Source: Actinomycetota bacterium (GTDB lineage Bacteria > Actinomycetota > Actinomycetes > Nanopelagicales > Nanopelagicaceae). Taken from it: a stretch of 64,000 bases of DNA. A program made the translations under genes and the position numbers. Where the stretch lies: contig CANHRM010000002.1 in the NCBI GenBank assembly GCA_947463725.1, positions 1 to 64,000 on the forward strand, written 5' to 3'. The notes under the pieces are model-generated. The model had not been told where the DNA came from and did not search any database. It saw nothing but the letters and a program-made list of their open reading frames with translations. Shown here piece after piece: positions 1 through 10,354 of this stretch; within the stretch, counting starts at the first letter, position 1, and each line of letters begins with the position of its first letter.

Positions 1-88
1 CGGTCCCATTCCGAACCCGGAAGTTAAGCCTCTCAGCGTCGATGGTACTGCACGGGTGACCTTGTGGGAGAGTAGAACGTCGCCGGAC
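1..88 (+). rRNA. rrf: 5S ribosomal RNA, 3' part (truncated by window start)
   Basis: CGGTCCCATTCCGAACCCGGAAGTTAAGCC...GATGGTACTGC...GTGGGAGAGTAGAACGTCGCCGGAC matches the conserved bacterial 5S 3' portion. Confidence 0.95.
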
Positions 89-98
89 TTCTTTTATA

Positions 99-131
99 AA
101 AAGGGGCGCTTTCACGAGCGCCCCTTTTTTA
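99..131 (+). terminator. Rho-independent terminator of the rRNA operon
   Basis: GGGGCGCT-ttcacg-AGCGCCCC perfect 8-bp stem followed by TTTTTT. Confidence 0.9.
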
Positions 132-236
132 TTTTCTCGGGAAAGTTTTTTCGGAAATAAAATTCTGAATTGTTTTCAAAATATATTTGTAAAACGAGTG
201 GTTAAGTAATTTAAATTTCAATAGAGATAAGAGAAT

Positions 237-1292
237 ATGCACATGGAAGAACGTCGCGGAAATTCAGATCGACCAAATAGTTCTGGTCGTCCTTCAAGCG
301 GTCGTCCTTCATCAAGTGGATCATCAAGTTCTCGACCATCTTCAGGTGGATCATCTTCTGGACGTCCATCAAGCGGTCGTCCTTCTTCGCGTCCTGGATC
401 ATCTCGTCCAGGTTCTGCTGATTCTTCTGGTCGCCCGGCGCGTCCGGACTCAGGCAGACCTTCATCACGTCCATCAGGACCTAATTCAGATCGACGTCGT
501 GAAGATTTGCCGGCGCGCGGTGGTTCATCTTCTAGACCTAGCGCTCCAGGTAGAAATCGCGAAGGGCGCGATGCAAATGATCCGCGTGGAATTCGCCCAA
601 CACCAATGGATCGCGATCAATCACGATTACGTCCCAGAATTTTTGAACCAGATATTCCCGAAGATGTTACGGGTGAAGAACTTGAGAAGACTGCTCGCGC
701 AGAGTTACTAAGCCTTTCTGCCGAGAACGCTAAAGTCGTTGCTAGACACTTAGTTTGCATTGCTCTATTTGCAGATGAAGATCCAGAGCGCGCACATAAA
801 CATGGCGTCGCAGCAGCGCATCATGCGGGTCGCTTAGCAGTTGTTCGCGAAAGCGCTGGCTATGCCGCATATCGTGCAGGGCATTATGAAATTGCGCTGA
901 AAGAATTACGTGCCGCTAATCGAATTTCCGGAGATGTTTCGGCTTGGCCAGTCATGGCTGATTGCGAACGTGGTCTAGGTCGCCCACTTAAGGCACTCGA
1001 CATGGCTGGGTCACCGGAAGTAAAGCGATTAGATAAAGCTGGCGAAATTGAAATGCGCATCGTTGCAAGTGGTGCTCGTCGTGATCTTGGCGAACTCGAT
1101 GCAGCAGTCATTACATTAACTTGTAAAGAACTAAAGACTGAAGGCGAAGAGTGGGCAGTACGTTTGCGATACGCGTACGCCGATGCGCTACACGCTGCTG
1201 GTCGCAAGGCCGAGGCAACTGAATGGTTTAACAAATGTGCTGAAATTGATGGCGATGAAATCACTGATGCCCTTGATCGGGCTTCAGAATAG
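237..1292 (+). CDS. TPR-like protein with low-complexity, Arg/Ser/Pro/Gly-rich disordered N-terminus
   Basis: 351-aa ORF; N-terminal ~110 aa of SGRPSS/SSRPGS repeats, then an Ala-rich helical repeat domain (AGHYEIALKELRAANR, GELDAAVITL...). Start may be ATG 243. Confidence 0.75.
   Translation: MHMEERRGNSDRPNSSGRPSSGRPSSSGSSSSRPSSGGSSSGRPSSGRPSSRPGSSRPGSADSSGRPARPDSGRPSSRPSGPNSDRRREDLPARGGSSSRPSAPGRNREGRDANDPRGIRPTPMDRDQSRLRPRIFEPDIPEDVTGEELEKTARAELLSLSAENAKVVARHLVCIALFADEDPERAHKHGVAAAHHAGRLAVVRESAGYAAYRAGHYEIALKELRAANRISGDVSAWPVMADCERGLGRPLKALDMAGSPEVKRLDKAGEIEMRIVASGARRDLGELDAAVITLTCKELKTEGEEWAVRLRYAYADALHAAGRKAEATEWFNKCAEIDGDEITDALDRASE
256..490 (+). repeat. Degenerate tandem low-complexity coding repeat (SGRPSS units)
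   Basis: Repeated ggtcgtcctTC / TCAAGCGGTCGTCCTTC / TCATCAAGT-type units at DNA level. Confidence 0.7.
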
Positions 1293-1380
1293 TTCTATCC
1301 ACAACTCATCTTCCCAGTAAGCCAATTTTGTCAGCCACCAAATAGAAGATTCAACTCCGAGTTCGATTAAGGAGTTTTTG

Positions 1381-1743
1381 ATGACCGTAAAAGAGAAGTT
1401 GAGCAAGAAAGCAATTAGACAAGCAGCTGTTGAGTTGGATTCAACATTGGCACTAAATGATGTTTTATTACGAGGCCGAGTTTCCTCTACGGCGGCCGAG
1501 AAAGAGTTACCCAGCGGTGACAAGGTCGTGGAATTTCGAATTGTCATTGCCCGTGGCGACGAATTGGGTTTTGACACAATTGATATAAGTGCCTGGAGCT
1601 CAAAACTACGTCGTAGTGCTAGCTCGTTAAAGACTGAGGAATGGGTTGAAGTTTCCGGCTCTATTAAACGGCGCTTTTGGCATGGAGCAACAGGACTGGC
1701 AAGTCGTTGGCAGATAGATGCAAGTGAGATTACGCGACTCTAA
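1381..1743 (+). CDS. OB-fold single-stranded DNA-binding-like protein
   Basis: LRGRVSSTAAEKELPSGDKVVEFRIVIAR...WVEVSGSIKRRFW pattern; SD aaggag at 1369; ATG at 1381 preferred over upstream TTG. Confidence 0.7.
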   Translation: MTVKEKLSKKAIRQAAVELDSTLALNDVLLRGRVSSTAAEKELPSGDKVVEFRIVIARGDELGFDTIDISAWSSKLRRSASSLKTEEWVEVSGSIKRRFWHGATGLASRWQIDASEITRL

Positions 1744-1846
1744 GCGCCATTCTGGGCCGCTCTAATTGCGCTTAAAAGTACGCAAGGTAGGCTAGCGGTA
1801 AGAGTTTGCTGGCAGTAGCTGGCAGCCGCAGTAGAGGAGCAAGAAG

Positions 1847-2269
1847 ATGGCCAACGATCTATTCGATTCATTGCGCACCTATATAAATAAGGTCAGCGTA
1901 AATGAGAAGTCAGCAGCGGAGATCGCTAATTCAGTAAATGCTTGGGTTCGCGAGAGTGGCGAAGCTGTTAAACAAAAAATTGAAGAAGAAGTTGAGTCCA
2001 CTGTTCTTCGTATGGGTTTTGTAAAGCGCACAGAGTTTGAAGCTTTGGCGGCTGAAGTTGCCAAGTTAGGTGGCAAGCCTGTGACAACTAAATCTGCCAA
2101 CAGGGCATCGGCAAAGAAAGCTGCCGCTCCGAAAAAGGCAACTACTAAAAAAGCGTCCACGAAAAATACCGCTGCAAAGAAAAGCACAACTAAGAAGCCC
2201 GTTGCCAAGAAATCGGCGCCTAAAAAATCTACCGTCAAGAAGAGCGCTGCCAGGAAAGTGAGCAAATAA
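1847..2269 (+). CDS. Coiled-coil (UbiK/BMFP-like N-terminus) protein with histone H1-like Lys/Ala-rich tail
   Basis: N-term ...VLRMGFVKRTEFEALAAEVAKLGG; C-term repeats of (K)KATTKKAS/KKSTTKKPVAKK. Confidence 0.7.
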   Translation: MANDLFDSLRTYINKVSVNEKSAAEIANSVNAWVRESGEAVKQKIEEEVESTVLRMGFVKRTEFEALAAEVAKLGGKPVTTKSANRASAKKAAAPKKATTKKASTKNTAAKKSTTKKPVAKKSAPKKSTVKKSAARKVSK

Positions 2270-2416
2270 ATGGATCAGCATGAAGTAAATATTGTTGATG
2301 AAGTAAAATTTGAACTGAGCGAGATTGATTCGCTCGAGGTTGGCGAACATGGTCAACGTTATGAGGCTCTGGCTCAAAAGTTGCAGCAGGCACTTACCTC
2401 GATTGATGGACTCTAA
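2270..2416 (+). CDS. 48-aa acidic small protein upstream of tlyA (not in supplied ORF track)
   Basis: ATG immediately follows TAA of the upstream gene (TAA|ATG); MDQHEVNIVDEVKFELSEIDSLEVGEHGQRYEALAQKLQQALTSIDGL; a small gene also precedes tlyA in M. tuberculosis (Rv1693). Confidence 0.75.
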   Translation: MDQHEVNIVDEVKFELSEIDSLEVGEHGQRYEALAQKLQQALTSIDGL

Positions 2417-2448
2417 GACCTAACGGTCTAACTGAGAATTTTGCATTT

Positions 2449-3237
2449 ATGAAAACTAGACTCGATGCTGAATTAGTTCGTCGCGAACTGGCCCGTTCGC
2501 GCGATCATGCAGCTGATTTGATTGAGTCTCGTTCAGTTTTAGTTGGTGGAATTCCAGCTACCAAACCGGCAACTCAGGTAGATGCTGAAACATCTATAAC
2601 AATTGCTGGTAACCGCGATGATTTTGTTTCTCGAGGTGGACATAAATTAGCTGGCGCCCTAGATACTTTCACGGATATTAAAGTCGAAGGAAAACGCTGT
2701 TTAGATGCGGGTGCGTCCACTGGTGGTTTCACTGATGTGTTGTTACGTCGCGGCGCTGATTGTGTAGTGGCCGCTGACGTCGGTTATGGGCAATTGGCGT
2801 GGGAAATTCAACAGAATCCAAAAGTTGTAATTCTTGATCGCACAAATATTCGTCATTTAACTGGTGAGTTAGTAGGCGATCCAATTGATCTCGTAGTGGC
2901 TGATTTATCCTTTATTTCACTGACTTTAGTGTTGCCGGCATTGGCTGCAGTTTCAAAACCAGAGGCTGATTATGTGTTGATGGTTAAACCACAATTTGAA
3001 GTTGGTCGCGAGCGACTTGGAGCTGGTGGGGTAGTGCGAGATCCAGCGCTACGCAAAGCAGCTGTAATTGAAGTTGCTGAGTCGGCATACGACGTTGGAC
3101 TCGGAACCCTTGGCGTTACTGCTAGTCCGTTACCTGGCCCGGCTGGCAATGTTGAATATTTCTTATGGTTGCGTCGTGGCGCACCTGCTATAGATGAAGC
3201 GGCACTTGATCGCGCGATCGAGATTGGTCCTCAATAA
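2449..3237 (+). CDS. tlyA: TlyA family rRNA (cytidine-2'-O)-methyltransferase
   Basis: S4-like N-terminus, FVSRGGHKLAGAL, DAGASTGGFTDVLLRRGA, VDLVVADLSFISL motifs. Confidence 0.95.
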   Translation: MKTRLDAELVRRELARSRDHAADLIESRSVLVGGIPATKPATQVDAETSITIAGNRDDFVSRGGHKLAGALDTFTDIKVEGKRCLDAGASTGGFTDVLLRRGADCVVAADVGYGQLAWEIQQNPKVVILDRTNIRHLTGELVGDPIDLVVADLSFISLTLVLPALAAVSKPEADYVLMVKPQFEVGRERLGAGGVVRDPALRKAAVIEVAESAYDVGLGTLGVTASPLPGPAGNVEYFLWLRRGAPAIDEAALDRAIEIGPQ

Positions 3238-4097
3238 TGAGTCAAAAACGCGCAGCTGTACTTGTAGTAAATATTTCGCGTTCAGAAGCAGTTGAGGCTG
3301 CGAAAGTTCTTGCCGAGTTACTTCTTAAGGCTGATTTCGCTTTATTCACGATATCCGATGTCACAATCAATGGGGTCACAAATAGCACAGCCGAAAATTT
3401 GCCTGAAGTTGAGATTGCTGTCGTACTTGGCGGTGATGGCACTATTTTGCGAGGTGCCGAATTAACTCGTGAACGAAATATTCCATTGTTAGGTATAAAT
3501 CTCGGTCACGTTGGTTTTATGGCAGAAGTAATTCGTCCCGAAATTTCAGCAGTTGCAAAATCTGTTATCGAAAAAAGTTACGGCCTTGATTCACGCATGG
3601 TGCTTGCCTATGAAGTCATTCGAGACAGCAAGGTCATTGATACAGGTTGGGCGCTAAATGAAGTAACAGTTGAACGACAGCACACAACGATGGTTGAACT
3701 TTTTGTGCAGATCGATGGGCGGCCACTTTCGCGCTGGGGTTGCGATGGTCTAATCGCCTCTACCCCAACTGGGTCAACGGCATATGCTTTCAGCGCTGGG
3801 GGACCAGTTTTGTGGCCGGAAGTTGAAGCGCTAGTCCTACTTCCTATTTCAGCACATGCTCTCTTTGCTAGACCGATGGTGATTTCACCTACTTCTGAAA
3901 TTGTCGTTGAGATTCAATCTGATGAAGCACTACTTTCAGCCGATGCCTTGCGTAAATTCCCACTATTAAAGGGCGATCAAGTTCGAATATTTCGCGATAA
4001 GAGCAAGATTTTGTTGTCACATATAGTCTCAACGACTTTTACCGATCGCATAGTTGCGAAGTTCAAATTACCGGTTGAAGGATGGCGCGGTGAGTGA
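3237..4097 (+). CDS. nadK: NAD kinase
   Basis: VLGGDGTILRGAE, GINLGHVGFMAE, STPTGSTAYAFSAGGPV motifs. Confidence 0.95.
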   Translation: MSQKRAAVLVVNISRSEAVEAAKVLAELLLKADFALFTISDVTINGVTNSTAENLPEVEIAVVLGGDGTILRGAELTRERNIPLLGINLGHVGFMAEVIRPEISAVAKSVIEKSYGLDSRMVLAYEVIRDSKVIDTGWALNEVTVERQHTTMVELFVQIDGRPLSRWGCDGLIASTPTGSTAYAFSAGGPVLWPEVEALVLLPISAHALFARPMVISPTSEIVVEIQSDEALLSADALRKFPLLKGDQVRIFRDKSKILLSHIVSTTFTDRIVAKFKLPVEGWRGE

Positions 4098-5808
4098 ACG
4101 CTCTTTCCTAAGCGAAATCACCATTAAAAATCTCGGTGTTATTGAATCTGCAACATTAGAGTTTGATCCCGGCTTAACTGTGTTAACCGGCGAAACTGGT
4201 GCCGGAAAAACTATGGTGCTGACGGCACTTAATTTGATTTTAGGCGGCAAGAGCGATGCAGCCCTTGTGCGTACCGGTCAAGAACGGCTGGTTGCTAGTG
4301 GCCGTTTCATAGTGACTAAAGAGATTGCGGATAGCGCAAGTGAAAAAGGCGCAGATCTTGACGGCGATGACTTAATTCTTACGCGCAATGTAAATAGCGA
4401 TGGGAAAAGCAAAGCGATCGCCGGTGGCATATCTATACCAGCTGGCACACTTGCCGAACTAGCAGTCGAGTTAATTGAAATTCACGGACAAGCGGCAAAT
4501 TTACAAATCACTAAGAGTTCAAAACAGCGTGAGTTACTTGATCGATATTCCGGATCTGGATTGCAACAAGTATTGACTGCTTATCAACTGGAGTTAGGTA
4601 ATTACCAAAATCTTAAAGTTCGCATCGCAACCCTGAAAACCGCTGCTAGTAAGCGAGATGCTGAGATTGCTGAGTTAACTGAGTTCACGAACGCCTTTAA
4701 CAAGTTAAAGCCGAAGAGTGGCGAGTTAGCGCAGATTGAGATCGAGATTTCTAAACTTAGTTCGGTCGAAGAATTCCGGGTTGCGATCGCTACTGCTATC
4801 GGGGCTTTAGAAGATGAAGAAAACGGAACACTGACTTCCTTGGGATTAGCCCGTAAAGCACTTGATTCAGTGCGTGCCAAAGATCCCGAAATCGAGAGTG
4901 TATTTAGCAATTTATCCGATGCCTTTTTCCTAATTGGCGATGCGAATTCAACTTTGAACTCTTATCTATCCTCTTTAGAAGCTGACCCTGATCGCTTAAG
5001 CGCCCTGCAAGAGCGCAAGGCGGCACTTAATTCTTGGGTAAAGAAATATGCAACCGGTGATAAAGATTTAGACGCATTGATATTACGTGGGGAAAGTTCA
5101 AAGAGTGCGATGGCAGATCTCACGGGTGGCGATGAATTAATTGCGGAATTAGAAAAGGAATTGATAACCGTAAAGAAATCACTGTTAGCAAAAGCGAGAG
5201 AACTCTCTTTTGTGCGAACTAAATCAGCTACTACCTTGGCAACGGCTGTTAGCGAAGAAATTCATGCACTCTCGATGCCTCATACATATTTGATTGTTCA
5301 AGTAAGCCATCCTGATTACGCAGGAGCTCTAAAGGAATCAGATTTCACATCAACTGGCTGTGACGAAGTGACGCTTTTACTGCAAGCTCACAAAGATGGG
5401 CCACTTGTCCCGATAGCCAAAGGAGCATCTGGCGGTGAAATGTCTCGCGTTATGTTGGGGCTAGAAGTTGTACTTGCAAAGGTTCAACCGGTCGGCACAT
5501 ATATTTTTGATGAAGTAGATGCTGGCGTTGGCGGCAAGGCAGCTATCGAAGTGGGTCGCCGATTAGCACTGCTGGCAAAAGATGCCCAAGTAATTGTGGT
5601 TACGCATTTGCCACAGGTTGCGGCCTGGGCAGATTCACACTTCGTGGTTAAAAAAAGTAGTGACGGAAGCATCGTGGCTAGCGGTGTCAACAAACTCGCC
5701 GAACCTGAACGAATTAATGAGATTGCGCGAATGCTTGCGGGTCTAGAAGATTCAGCTAGCGCGCAAGAACACGCCGCCGAACTCTTAGCAATGCGCGCAA
5801 ACGGTTAA
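4090..5808 (+). CDS. recN: DNA repair protein RecN
   Basis: LTGETGAGKTMVLTAL Walker A, GASGGEMSRVMLGLE signature; GTG start at 4090 overlaps the nadK stop. Confidence 0.95.
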   Translation: MSERSFLSEITIKNLGVIESATLEFDPGLTVLTGETGAGKTMVLTALNLILGGKSDAALVRTGQERLVASGRFIVTKEIADSASEKGADLDGDDLILTRNVNSDGKSKAIAGGISIPAGTLAELAVELIEIHGQAANLQITKSSKQRELLDRYSGSGLQQVLTAYQLELGNYQNLKVRIATLKTAASKRDAEIAELTEFTNAFNKLKPKSGELAQIEIEISKLSSVEEFRVAIATAIGALEDEENGTLTSLGLARKALDSVRAKDPEIESVFSNLSDAFFLIGDANSTLNSYLSSLEADPDRLSALQERKAALNSWVKKYATGDKDLDALILRGESSKSAMADLTGGDELIAELEKELITVKKSLLAKARELSFVRTKSATTLATAVSEEIHALSMPHTYLIVQVSHPDYAGALKESDFTSTGCDEVTLLLQAHKDGPLVPIAKGASGGEMSRVMLGLEVVLAKVQPVGTYIFDEVDAGVGGKAAIEVGRRLALLAKDAQVIVVTHLPQVAAWADSHFVVKKSSDGSIVASGVNKLAEPERINEIARMLAGLEDSASAQEHAAELLAMRANG

Positions 5809-7473
<1,665 letters not shown>

Positions 7474-7493
7474 TTTCCAATTAAGGATTAGCC

Positions 7494-8594
7494 ATGCAGG
7501 TTGGCGTACCTAAAGAGATTAAAGTCCACGAGTCCCGAGTTGCAATTACCCCTGATGGAGTTAGCGAACTAGTTCGCGCGGGTCACGATGTTTACATTGA
7601 AACCGGTGCTGGTTTGGGTTCAGCGATTACTGATGCTGATTTTGTTGCCCATGGCGCAAAAATTTTGGCAACTGCCGATGAAGTTTGGGACGCGGCTGAA
7701 TTGATTTTGAAAGTTAAAGAGCCGATTGAAGTTGAATACGCACGGATCAAATCTCACCACACCCTTTTTACTTATTTGCACTTAGCGGCCTCAAAGTCGT
7801 GCACCGATGCACTTATTACTAGTGGATGCGCGGCGATTGCGTATGAAACGGTTGAGAAAGATGGCCAGTTACCACTGCTTGCGCCAATGAGCGAAGTTGC
7901 CGGGCGCATGGCAACCCAAGTTGGTGCCTACTCATTACAGAAACCAAATGGTGGTCGCGGAGTTCTGTTAGCTGGCGTGCCCGGAGTTGCACCAGGCAAA
8001 GTTGCTGTAATTGGCGGGGGAGTCGCGGGTCTAAATGCTGCCGTAATCGCAATGGGTATGGGTGCTGATGTGACGGTACTCGATCGATCTATTGCGCGAA
8101 TGCAGGAAATTGATTCACTCTATGGTGGGCGCATCAAAACATTATTCTCAGCTCATGCCTCTATCGAGCGCGAAGTTTTGCAAGCTGATTTAGTAATCGG
8201 CGCTGTTCTAGTACATGGCGCCAAAGCACCTAAGTTAGTTAGCAACGATTTGGTCTCACGTATGAAACATGGCTCAGTTTTAGTTGATATAGCAATCGAC
8301 CAAGGCGGATGCTTTGAAGATTCAAAACCAACAACTCACTCCCAACCAACTTTTGAAGTACATAACTCAATTTTCTATTGTGTTGCAAATATGCCTGGCG
8401 CTGTACCCGTTGCTTCAACATATGCGCTAACGAATGCGACGATGCCTTACACGTTAGCTCTGGCAAACTTTGGTTGGGAAAGTGCGATTACGAAAGACCC
8501 AGCTTTAGCAAAAGGTTTAAATATCAGTGGCGGGAAAGTACGTTATCAAGCCGTAGCGCAGGCGCATGCTTATGAGTTTTCGCCAATCGGTTAA
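7494..8594 (+). CDS. ald: Alanine dehydrogenase
   Basis: MQVGVPKEIKVHESRVAITPDGVSEL; VIGGGVAGLNAAVIAMGMGADVTVLD. Confidence 0.95.
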   Translation: MQVGVPKEIKVHESRVAITPDGVSELVRAGHDVYIETGAGLGSAITDADFVAHGAKILATADEVWDAAELILKVKEPIEVEYARIKSHHTLFTYLHLAASKSCTDALITSGCAAIAYETVEKDGQLPLLAPMSEVAGRMATQVGAYSLQKPNGGRGVLLAGVPGVAPGKVAVIGGGVAGLNAAVIAMGMGADVTVLDRSIARMQEIDSLYGGRIKTLFSAHASIEREVLQADLVIGAVLVHGAKAPKLVSNDLVSRMKHGSVLVDIAIDQGGCFEDSKPTTHSQPTFEVHNSIFYCVANMPGAVPVASTYALTNATMPYTLALANFGWESAITKDPALAKGLNISGGKVRYQAVAQAHAYEFSPIG

Positions 8595-9501
8595 TAGCTT
8601 CCTCGATCACTTACGGATCGAACGGGGCTTAGCGGCAAATTCTATTGCTGCTTACGAACGAGATCTCCGTAAATTAATTGAATACTTTGATGCGCAATCT
8701 GTGGACACGAATTCGGTAAGCAGCCCAAATATCATTGCATTTGAAAGTTCTCTGAAAGCAAATGAATTAGCACCGGCTAGTATAAATCGAATCATGAGCG
8801 CAGTTCGCACATTCTACAAATATCAGAATCGTGAACATGGAGTCGTTGATCCGACAACTGAAATATCGCATAACAAATCTGCTAGACGGTTGCCTAAAGC
8901 GCTTACGGTTTCTGAAGTTACTTCTCTGATCGATGCTGGGTTAAGACAAGGTGATGTAATTTCGTTACGCGATCACGCAATGCTCGAGCTTCTTTACAGT
9001 TCTGGGGCTCGGGTAAGTGAAGTGATCGGCATAAATTTGAGTGACTTCGCAAAATCAAAATTAAATGACGAAGAAATTACAACACTTCGTTTACGCGGCA
9101 AAGGCGGCAAAGAGCGAATAGTTCCGTTGGGTAAGTTTGCCGTTGCTGCGATCGATAATTATTTGGTGCGCACTAGACCAGATCTGGCATCGAAATCTGG
9201 ACGGAAAGAAAGTTCGATGAATGGTGCTCTTTTCTTAAACCAGAAAGGCACCCGAATATCTCGACAAAGTGCTTGGCAGATTGTCCTTACTGCCGCCGAA
9301 CGAGCTGGAATCGCTAGCAAGGTCTCACCCCATGTTTTCCGGCATTCATATGCGACTCATCTACTAGATGGTGGTGCTGATATCCGCGTTGTGCAAGAGC
9401 TTTTAGGACATGCATCGGTCACAACGACCCAGATTTATACCTTAATTACAATCGATAAGATTCGCGAAAGCTACAGTTCAGCTCATCCGAGAGCCAAATA
9501 A
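8572..9501 (+). CDS. xerD: Tyrosine recombinase XerD
   Basis: SGARVSEVIGINL, HVFRHSYATHLLDGGADIRVVQELLGHASVTTTQIYT catalytic R..HxxR..Y; start overlaps ald. Confidence 0.93.
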   Translation: MSFRQSVNSFLDHLRIERGLAANSIAAYERDLRKLIEYFDAQSVDTNSVSSPNIIAFESSLKANELAPASINRIMSAVRTFYKYQNREHGVVDPTTEISHNKSARRLPKALTVSEVTSLIDAGLRQGDVISLRDHAMLELLYSSGARVSEVIGINLSDFAKSKLNDEEITTLRLRGKGGKERIVPLGKFAVAAIDNYLVRTRPDLASKSGRKESSMNGALFLNQKGTRISRQSAWQIVLTAAERAGIASKVSPHVFRHSYATHLLDGGADIRVVQELLGHASVTTTQIYTLITIDKIRESYSSAHPRAK

Positions 9502-9561
9502 CTGCGGCGAGTCGATATATTCGATTTATACAATCTAGGTTTTCTTGGATCTAGACTTTTT

Positions 9562-9586
9562 ACACCTGAAAAACTATGAAAGGTGT
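9562..9586 (+). promoter_or_regulatory. Inverted repeat that could occlude the SD of the DUF4282 gene
   Basis: ACACCT (9562-9567) ... AGGTGT (9581-9586); right arm overlaps SD-like AAAGGTG upstream of ATG 9588. Confidence 0.3.
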
Positions 9587-9587
9587 C

Positions 9588-9911
9588 ATGATGTCGCAAC
9601 CGAATGAGTTAGGTTTTTTCAAATCGCTTTTTGATTTCAAAATCACTAGTTACATCAGCATGAGAGTCATGCGTGTCATCTACGCGATTATGGTTGTTTT
9701 GACCATTGTCGCTGGCGTGCTGCTATTTATTCAAGGCGTATTTTTCGATGGATTTGGATATGGCTCAACATATAAAATTATTGCGGCAATAGGAGTTCCG
9801 ATCGCGACACTTCTTTACTTGATAATTCTGCGTCTTTGGTTTGAATTCACAGCGAATTTTTACCGAATCGGTGAAAACACAGCCAAGTTGGTTGCTGCGC
9901 AAGATAAGTGA
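9588..9911 (+). CDS. DUF4282 family membrane protein
   Basis: FFKSLFDFKITSYISMRVMRVIYAI...LRLWFEFTANFYRIGENT pattern, two TM segments. Confidence 0.8.
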   Translation: MMSQPNELGFFKSLFDFKITSYISMRVMRVIYAIMVVLTIVAGVLLFIQGVFFDGFGYGSTYKIIAAIGVPIATLLYLIILRLWFEFTANFYRIGENTAKLVAAQDK

Positions 9912-9943
9912 TCTCAGCTTCCTGGCGGAAAAGAAATTCCTGA

Positions 9944-10354
9944 TTACTGATTGCGTAAGCGACGAGCAAGAATGCTCTGATCACCCTTAGCTTCTAAATC
10001 AGCAACAATCACTGCAATTGACTCGCGAACGATACGGCCGCGATCAACTGCCAGACCGAGATCTCCGCGCAGCATTAGCCGCGCTTGATCTAAGTCAAAA
10101 AGTTCATCCGCTGATAAGTAAACAGTGATTTTTTCGTCATGACGTTCGCGACCAGTTGGTGATTTTTCAACTGTCGTTACGCGACGACGAGGAATCGAAC
10201 GTACGCCCTTTTTACTTGAAGAACGAGTTGGTGCGATCGAATTACTTGGCGCTTCAATAATTGGTTCAGGTGCACTTTGGCGAACAGCACTTAAAGCAGG
10301 GGAGTTAGTACGAAATAGTTCATCGGCACCAGGCAAGCTAGCTCTACGGGTCAT
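9944..10354 (-). CDS. Ribbon-helix-helix-like small protein, partner of orphan ParA
   Basis: C-terminal EKITVYLSADELFDLDQARLMLRGDLGLAVDRGRIVRESIAVIVADLEAKG; ATGA overlap with parA stop. Confidence 0.6.
   Translation of the reverse strand: MTRRASLPGADELFRTNSPALSAVRQSAPEPIIEAPSNSIAPTRSSSKKGVRSIPRRRVTTVEKSPTGRERHDEKITVYLSADELFDLDQARLMLRGDLGLAVDRGRIVRESIAVIVADLEAKGDQSILARRLRNQ

Noticed and set aside
211-474. Antisense ORF (87 aa) opposite the SGRPSS repeat region
   Set aside because: Composition is a by-product of the repetitive coding strand; no RBS, no recognisable domain. The same applies to the other small ORFs nested opposite clear genes in the track.
316-711. Alternative-frame 131-aa ORF inside the first CDS
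   Set aside because: Frame shadow of the repeat-rich CDS with His/Val/Leu bias; the TPR-containing frame is the plausible gene.
1813-1830. Direct repeat GCTGGCAG-TA-GCTGGCAG upstream of the H1-like gene
   Set aside because: Only two short copies; too little to support a functional call.
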